The notes under the pieces are model-generated. The model had not been told where the DNA came from, did no database searches, and saw only the letters and a program-made list of their open reading frames with translations. This document shows positions 60,067 through 64,000 of a stretch of DNA of 64,000 nt, one piece after another. Origin of the DNA: Acholeplasmataceae bacterium UBA2284 (GTDB lineage: Bacteria > Bacillota_I > Bacilli_A > Acholeplasmatales > Acholeplasmataceae); contig DDWO01000023.1 in the NCBI GenBank assembly GCA_002345705.1, forward strand, positions 36,409 through 100,408. The letters run 5' to 3'. Within the stretch, counting starts at the first letter, position 1, and every line of letters starts with the position of its first letter. The position numbers and the translations under genes were made by a program.

Positions 60067-60546
60067 ATGATACCAAAAATTGCAATTATTATGGGTAGTA
60101 AATCAGATTATTCGACAATGAAGGAAGCAGAAACTATTTTAGACTCATTCGATATATCCTATGTGACAAAAATAGTGTCTGCACATCGTACTCCAGACGT
60201 AATGTTTGAGTTTGCAGAAGATGCAGCAAATCAAGGTATCGAAGTTATTATTGCAGGTGCAGGTGGAGCAGCACACCTTCCAGGGATGGTCGCATCCAAA
60301 ACAATATTACCTGTTTTAGGTGTACCTATTCAAAGCAAGGAGCTTAACGGTATTGATTCACTACTATCTATTGCTCAAATGCCATTTGGTATTCCAGTTG
60401 GTACACTTGCAATTGGTGTCGCAGGTGCTAAAAATGCAGCCCTACTCGCTTGTCAAATTCTTGCATTGAATGATGAAAGCCTTAGAAAAAAATTAAGTGA
60501 TTTTAGACAGAAACAAACAGAAAAGGTGCTACAGGATGTCCTCTAA
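60067..60546 (+). CDS. purE: N5-carboxyaminoimidazole ribonucleotide mutase
   Basis: A 159-residue class I PurE: IIMGSKSDYSTM, VSAHRTPD with the catalytic histidine, and AGAGGAAHLPGMVA are diagnostic. It converts N5-CAIR to CAIR in purine synthesis and works with PurK encoded next. GGAGG lies before the ATG. It is controlled by the upstream guanine riboswitch. Confidence 0.96.
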   Translation: MIPKIAIIMGSKSDYSTMKEAETILDSFDISYVTKIVSAHRTPDVMFEFAEDAANQGIEVIIAGAGGAAHLPGMVASKTILPVLGVPIQSKELNGIDSLLSIAQMPFGIPVGTLAIGVAGAKNAALLACQILALNDESLRKKLSDFRQKQTEKVLQDVL

Positions 60547-61651
60547 TATAATTTTACCTCCAGCAACAATTGGCATTATAGGTGGCGGACAATTGGGTAG
60601 AATGCTTGCTATGTCAGCTAGACAAATGGGCTACCAAATAATTGTTTTAGACCCTAAGGTATCTTGTCCAACCTGTCAAGTTGCTGATCAGCATATTCTT
60701 GCACAATTTGATGATCAAGAGGCACTCAAAAAACTATATGATTTATGTGATGTAATTACATATGAATTTGAAAATGTTTCAGGAACTGCCTTATTTGAAA
60801 TTATTGATAAAGTACCTCAAGGAAATTTCCCTTTACTATTTACTCAAGACCGACTAACTGAAAAGACAATTATTAATGATTCAGGTTTTAAAACGGTTAG
60901 ATATCAAACAGTTAACAATCAAGAAGATTTAAAAAAAGCATTAAAAAATATAGGATCACCTTCATTACTTAAAACAAGACACGGTGGATATGATGGAAAA
61001 GGGCAGCAGTTTATTACAAGTAATGCTGACTCGACCGAGGTCATGGGACCATCCATATTAGAAGCATTCATTCCAATTCAGAAAGAAGTTTCCTTGATTG
61101 TTACAAGATCAACTCAAGGTGAAATCAAAATGTTTCCAATTATCGATAATGTGCATCAATCTCAGCGATTAATCGAGTCCTCAGTTCCAACAACATTAAA
61201 TCTTGAAATGACAAAAAAGATTCAAGAGATAGGAAAAGGATTAGTAGAAGCCATTCAAATGACAGGAACATTGACAATTGAATTTTTTATCACAAAGGAT
61301 AATGAAATATTAATCAATGAATGTGCCCCTCGAGTTCATAATTCAGGACATTTAACCATTGAGGCGTGTAATGTAAGTCAATTTGAACAGCATATTAGAG
61401 CTATATGTGGATTACCACTAAAAGAAACTGACATCATCTCAAATAGCTTAATGGTGAATATCTATGGACAAGATTTCGAGGCTTCTAAACAAGCATTAAA
61501 GGATAAGCCAGAAATACATTATCATTTATATGGAAAAAAAGAGATGAAAACAAATCGAAAAGTTGGACATATTACAGTGACTTCATCATCTCTTGATGAT
61601 ATCGAATCATATAAAAAATACTTTAAAAGCTTTTTGAATAGGGGAAATTGA
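60536..61651 (+). CDS. purK: N5-carboxyaminoimidazole ribonucleotide synthase
   Basis: About 371 residues, ATP-grasp fold. IGIIGGGQLGRMLA, KTRHGGYDGKGQ and NECAPRVHNSGHLTIEA are family motifs. It uses ATP and bicarbonate to carboxylate AIR. I chose the ATG at 60536, which overlaps purE by 11 nt and has AAAGGTG upstream; an in-frame start 39 nt earlier would lie deep in purE. Confidence 0.95.
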   Translation: MSSNIILPPATIGIIGGGQLGRMLAMSARQMGYQIIVLDPKVSCPTCQVADQHILAQFDDQEALKKLYDLCDVITYEFENVSGTALFEIIDKVPQGNFPLLFTQDRLTEKTIINDSGFKTVRYQTVNNQEDLKKALKNIGSPSLLKTRHGGYDGKGQQFITSNADSTEVMGPSILEAFIPIQKEVSLIVTRSTQGEIKMFPIIDNVHQSQRLIESSVPTTLNLEMTKKIQEIGKGLVEAIQMTGTLTIEFFITKDNEILINECAPRVHNSGHLTIEACNVSQFEQHIRAICGLPLKETDIISNSLMVNIYGQDFEASKQALKDKPEIHYHLYGKKEMKTNRKVGHITVTSSSLDDIESYKKYFKSFLNRGN

Positions 61652-61653
61652 TT

Positions 61654-64000
61654 ATGATAAAACGAGTCTATGTTGAAAAAAAACCACAATTTCAAACAGC
61701 AAAAAAACTGCTTCAGCAATCGATTAAAGAAGATATTGGTGTAAGTCTTAATGGACTAAGAAGCTTCGTTATTTATGAAATTTTTAATACCGATGAAAAG
61801 GCATATCAGCTGATGAAGTGGAATGTACTAGCTGAAAAAGCAACTGATGCTATTTTTGAATCAATGGATTTAGATCAGATTCAGCATTTATGCTATACAT
61901 ATTTACCAGGTCAGTATGATCAAAGAGCAGATTCAGCGATGCAATGTATTGGTTTACTCGGGTTTCCAGAAATCATTGTTCAATGCTCTGAATTATTAAC
62001 ATTTGAACCAATTGATATTGAGTCTTATCAGCTCCTTGAAAACTATATGATTAATCAAGTTGAGATGACAAAAAAAGATTTATTGAAAAAACCTGAACTA
62101 CCTGAGTATCATAAAGCAGATTCAGTTCAAACATTTAAAAACTTTATGAATCTAGAATTAGAGGAATTAAAAAGCTTTTACAATGCAAAGGGATTTGCAA
62201 TGAAGTTTGATGATCTATTATTTATTCAAGCTTATTTTAAAGGGCTGAAAAGAAATCCTACAGAAACCGAAATTTATGCACTAGATACCTATTGGTCTGA
62301 TCATTGCAGACATACAACATTTGAGACAATACTTACTGATATTCAAGTAGAAGATATTGATTCCATGCCTTGGATTCATGAATCAATAAAAAATTATAAA
62401 GAACTAAGAAATATCACTCATCAAAAGGATAAACCAATTACATTGATGGATATTGCTACGCTTTATGGCAAGTATATGATTAAAAATGGTTTAGCTGATG
62501 ATATCGAGATTTCAGATGAAGTTAATGCATGCAGTGTAAAAATAGATGTTGAAGGCGAGCCATATCTTTTAATGTTTAAAAATGAGACTCATAATCACCC
62601 GACAGAGATAGAACCCTTTGGTGGAGCATCCACCTGCATAGGTGGTGCTATCAGAGATCCACTCTCTGGACGTTCTTATGTCTATCAAGCAGCAAGAGTT
62701 ACTGGTGCAGCGAATGTGCTTGCACCACTTAAAGAGACTAGAAAAGGAAAACTTCCTCAAGCGGTCATCACCAAAAAAGCTACTGAAGGGTTTAGTTCCT
62801 ATGGCAATCAAATCGGGCTTGCTACAACACTTGTTAGAGAAATTTATCATCCAGGCTATGAAGCGAAAAGACTTGAATTAGGTGCTGTTGTAGGTGCTGT
62901 CAAGCTAGATTCAATTAAACGTGAAAAGCCTTTACCAGGCGATTATATCATTCTTATTGGTGGTAAAACAGGTCGTGATGGAATTGGTGGAGCAACAGGA
63001 TCAAGCAAGGCTCATCACAAAAAATCCATTGTTGAAGCTTCCAGTGAAGTTCAAAAGGGAAATGCTTTAATCGAAAGAAAACTTCAACGCTTATTTTTGA
63101 ATAAAGAAGTAACACTAATGATTAAGAAGGCGAATGATTTTGGAGCAGGTGGAGTTGCTGTTGCTATTGGTGAATTGGCAGATGGTATCACCATCAATTT
63201 AGATCAAGTTCCATTAAAATACTTTGGATTAAATGCAACTGAAATTGCTATCTCTGAAAGTCAAGAACGCATGGCAATCGTTATCGATCCAAAGGATTTG
63301 AATCAGCTTTCAAAATATATAGAAAAAGAAAATTTAACTTGGAATCATGTTGGAACAGTTACCGATAAAAATAATCTAGTTATGCTCAAAGATGGTGTTG
63401 AAGTATTAAATATTGAAAGAGATTTTCTAGCAACCAATGGTGTAAAACAAAATTCTATAGCCTTTATTGAAAAGCCAAATAGAAAGTATGAAGATCTATT
63501 ATCTCGAACAAAAACTTTTGATGAGGCAATCATCAAGGCACTACAATCTATTCACACTTCATCTCAAAAGGGAATGATTGAATACTTTGATTCAACGATT
63601 GGATCCACGACTGTTTTAATGCCATTTGGTGGAAAAACAGGTCATACTGAAGTGGATGCTTCAGTTCAAAAGCTTCCTATTTATCACAGAAAAACAGATA
63701 CAGCAAGTGTGCTAACCTTTGGATTCAATCCAGAGTTAACAAGCTGGTCTCCTTATCATGGAGCGTACTTAGCTGTTATTGAAGCTATATCTAAAACAGT
63801 TGCAGTCAATGGAAATTTCAGAAGCATTCGATTTTCATTTCAGGAATATTTTAAAAGATTAGGAACAGATTCAAAGGCTTGGGGTAGTGTATTTGCAGCT
63901 CTTCTAGGAGCACTTCAAGCACAAATGGATTTTAAACTACCTTCCATTGGCGGTAAGGATAGCATGAGTGGTTCCTTTGAAGAGCTTCACGTTCCACCTA
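61654..64000 (+). CDS. purL: Phosphoribosylformylglycinamidine synthase, 5' part
   Basis: An open frame of about 782 residues runs off the window end. GGGG lies before the ATG, 2 bp after purK. Motifs seen: SDHCRHTTF, KNETHNHPTEIEPFGGASTC, GGKTGRDGIGGATGSS and, near the edge, GGKDSMSGSF. The N-terminal arrangement fits the long single-chain enzyme (with a C-terminal glutaminase) rather than the short Bacillus PurL/PurQ/PurS set, but the C-terminal part is outside the window. It makes FGAM from FGAR and glutamine. Confidence 0.95.
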   Translation, partial: MIKRVYVEKKPQFQTAKKLLQQSIKEDIGVSLNGLRSFVIYEIFNTDEKAYQLMKWNVLAEKATDAIFESMDLDQIQHLCYTYLPGQYDQRADSAMQCIGLLGFPEIIVQCSELLTFEPIDIESYQLLENYMINQVEMTKKDLLKKPELPEYHKADSVQTFKNFMNLELEELKSFYNAKGFAMKFDDLLFIQAYFKGLKRNPTETEIYALDTYWSDHCRHTTFETILTDIQVEDIDSMPWIHESIKNYKELRNITHQKDKPITLMDIATLYGKYMIKNGLADDIEISDEVNACSVKIDVEGEPYLLMFKNETHNHPTEIEPFGGASTCIGGAIRDPLSGRSYVYQAARVTGAANVLAPLKETRKGKLPQAVITKKATEGFSSYGNQIGLATTLVREIYHPGYEAKRLELGAVVGAVKLDSIKREKPLPGDYIILIGGKTGRDGIGGATGSSKAHHKKSIVEASSEVQKGNALIERKLQRLFLNKEVTLMIKKANDFGAGGVAVAIGELADGITINLDQVPLKYFGLNATEIAISESQERMAIVIDPKDLNQLSKYIEKENLTWNHVGTVTDKNNLVMLKDGVEVLNIERDFLATNGVKQNSIAFIEKPNRKYEDLLSRTKTFDEAIIKALQSIHTSSQKGMIEYFDSTIGSTTVLMPFGGKTGHTEVDASVQKLPIYHRKTDTASVLTFGFNPELTSWSPYHGAYLAVIEAISKTVAVNGNFRSIRFSFQEYFKRLGTDSKAWGSVFAALLGALQAQMDFKLPSIGGKDSMSGSFEELHVPP

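Noticed and set aside
62642..62881. 79-codon ORF inside purL
   Set aside because: It is in another frame within a clear, motif-rich purL reading frame.

Overview
The window is AT-rich, chromosomal-type DNA from a fermentative low-GC monoderm bacterium (Bacillota/Mycoplasmatota). Supporting signs are strong AGGAGG-type ribosome binding sites, many U-tract terminators, Gram-positive lipoproteins, a CcpA-type cre site, a four-gene pyruvate dehydrogenase operon and arginine deiminase fermentation. TGA is a stop (feoB and arcA end in TGA) and Trp is TGG, so the standard bacterial code applies. An Acholeplasma- or Izemoplasma-like relative would fit, but the sequence alone does not settle the lineage.

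Layout. 1-6.5 kb: an amino-acid fermentation operon (3' end of a MutL/GlmL-like gene, ornithine racemase, alanine racemase, arcA, arcB, arcC, cupin). 6.5-11.5 kb: a light-linked island. A heliorhodopsin and a tocopherol-cyclase-like gene lie on the minus strand. Divergently placed on the plus strand are a VTE5-like (phytol kinase family) gene, a VTE6-like (DUF92) gene and a class II CPD photolyase. The two arms share a 272-bp intergenic region with two well-formed promoters. 11.6-18.9 kb: a 2434-residue repeat lipoprotein. 19-26.4 kb: diguanylate cyclase, feoA-feoB-small Cys-rich protein, MscS channel, arginine decarboxylase and agmatinase. 26.5-31.4 kb: pdhABCD. 31.4-32.3 kb: a 67-residue secreted peptide with two flavinylation-like motifs next to a ferric-reductase-like haem membrane protein. 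32.4-44.6 kb: a pectin-use island (PL1 lyase, ABC importer without ATPase, a PL2-like enzyme, accessory lipoproteins, a 1467-residue adhesin-like lipoprotein) behind a consensus promoter overlapped by a perfect cre match. 44.6-59.7 kb: housekeeping and signalling genes (lipid kinase, three more GGDEF proteins, dipeptidase, NERD protein, NADP-type glutamate dehydrogenase, Lgt-like and CPBP membrane proteins, GH13 glycosidase, SDR epimerase). 59.7-64 kb: a guanine riboswitch followed by purE-purK-purL, with purL cut by the window end.

How the parts fit. Arginine is drained by two routes: deiminase to ornithine with ATP gain, with ornithine probably oxidised through the D-ornithine aminomutase pathway whose other genes should lie just upstream; and decarboxylation to agmatine, then putrescine. 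Pectin and maltodextrin fragments feed pyruvate dehydrogenase. The most unusual part is the heliorhodopsin/photolyase/tocopherol-type gene set in a non-photosynthetic fermenter, followed by the mini flavinylation-target peptide. No CRISPR array, insertion sequence, prophage, tRNA or rRNA gene was seen.
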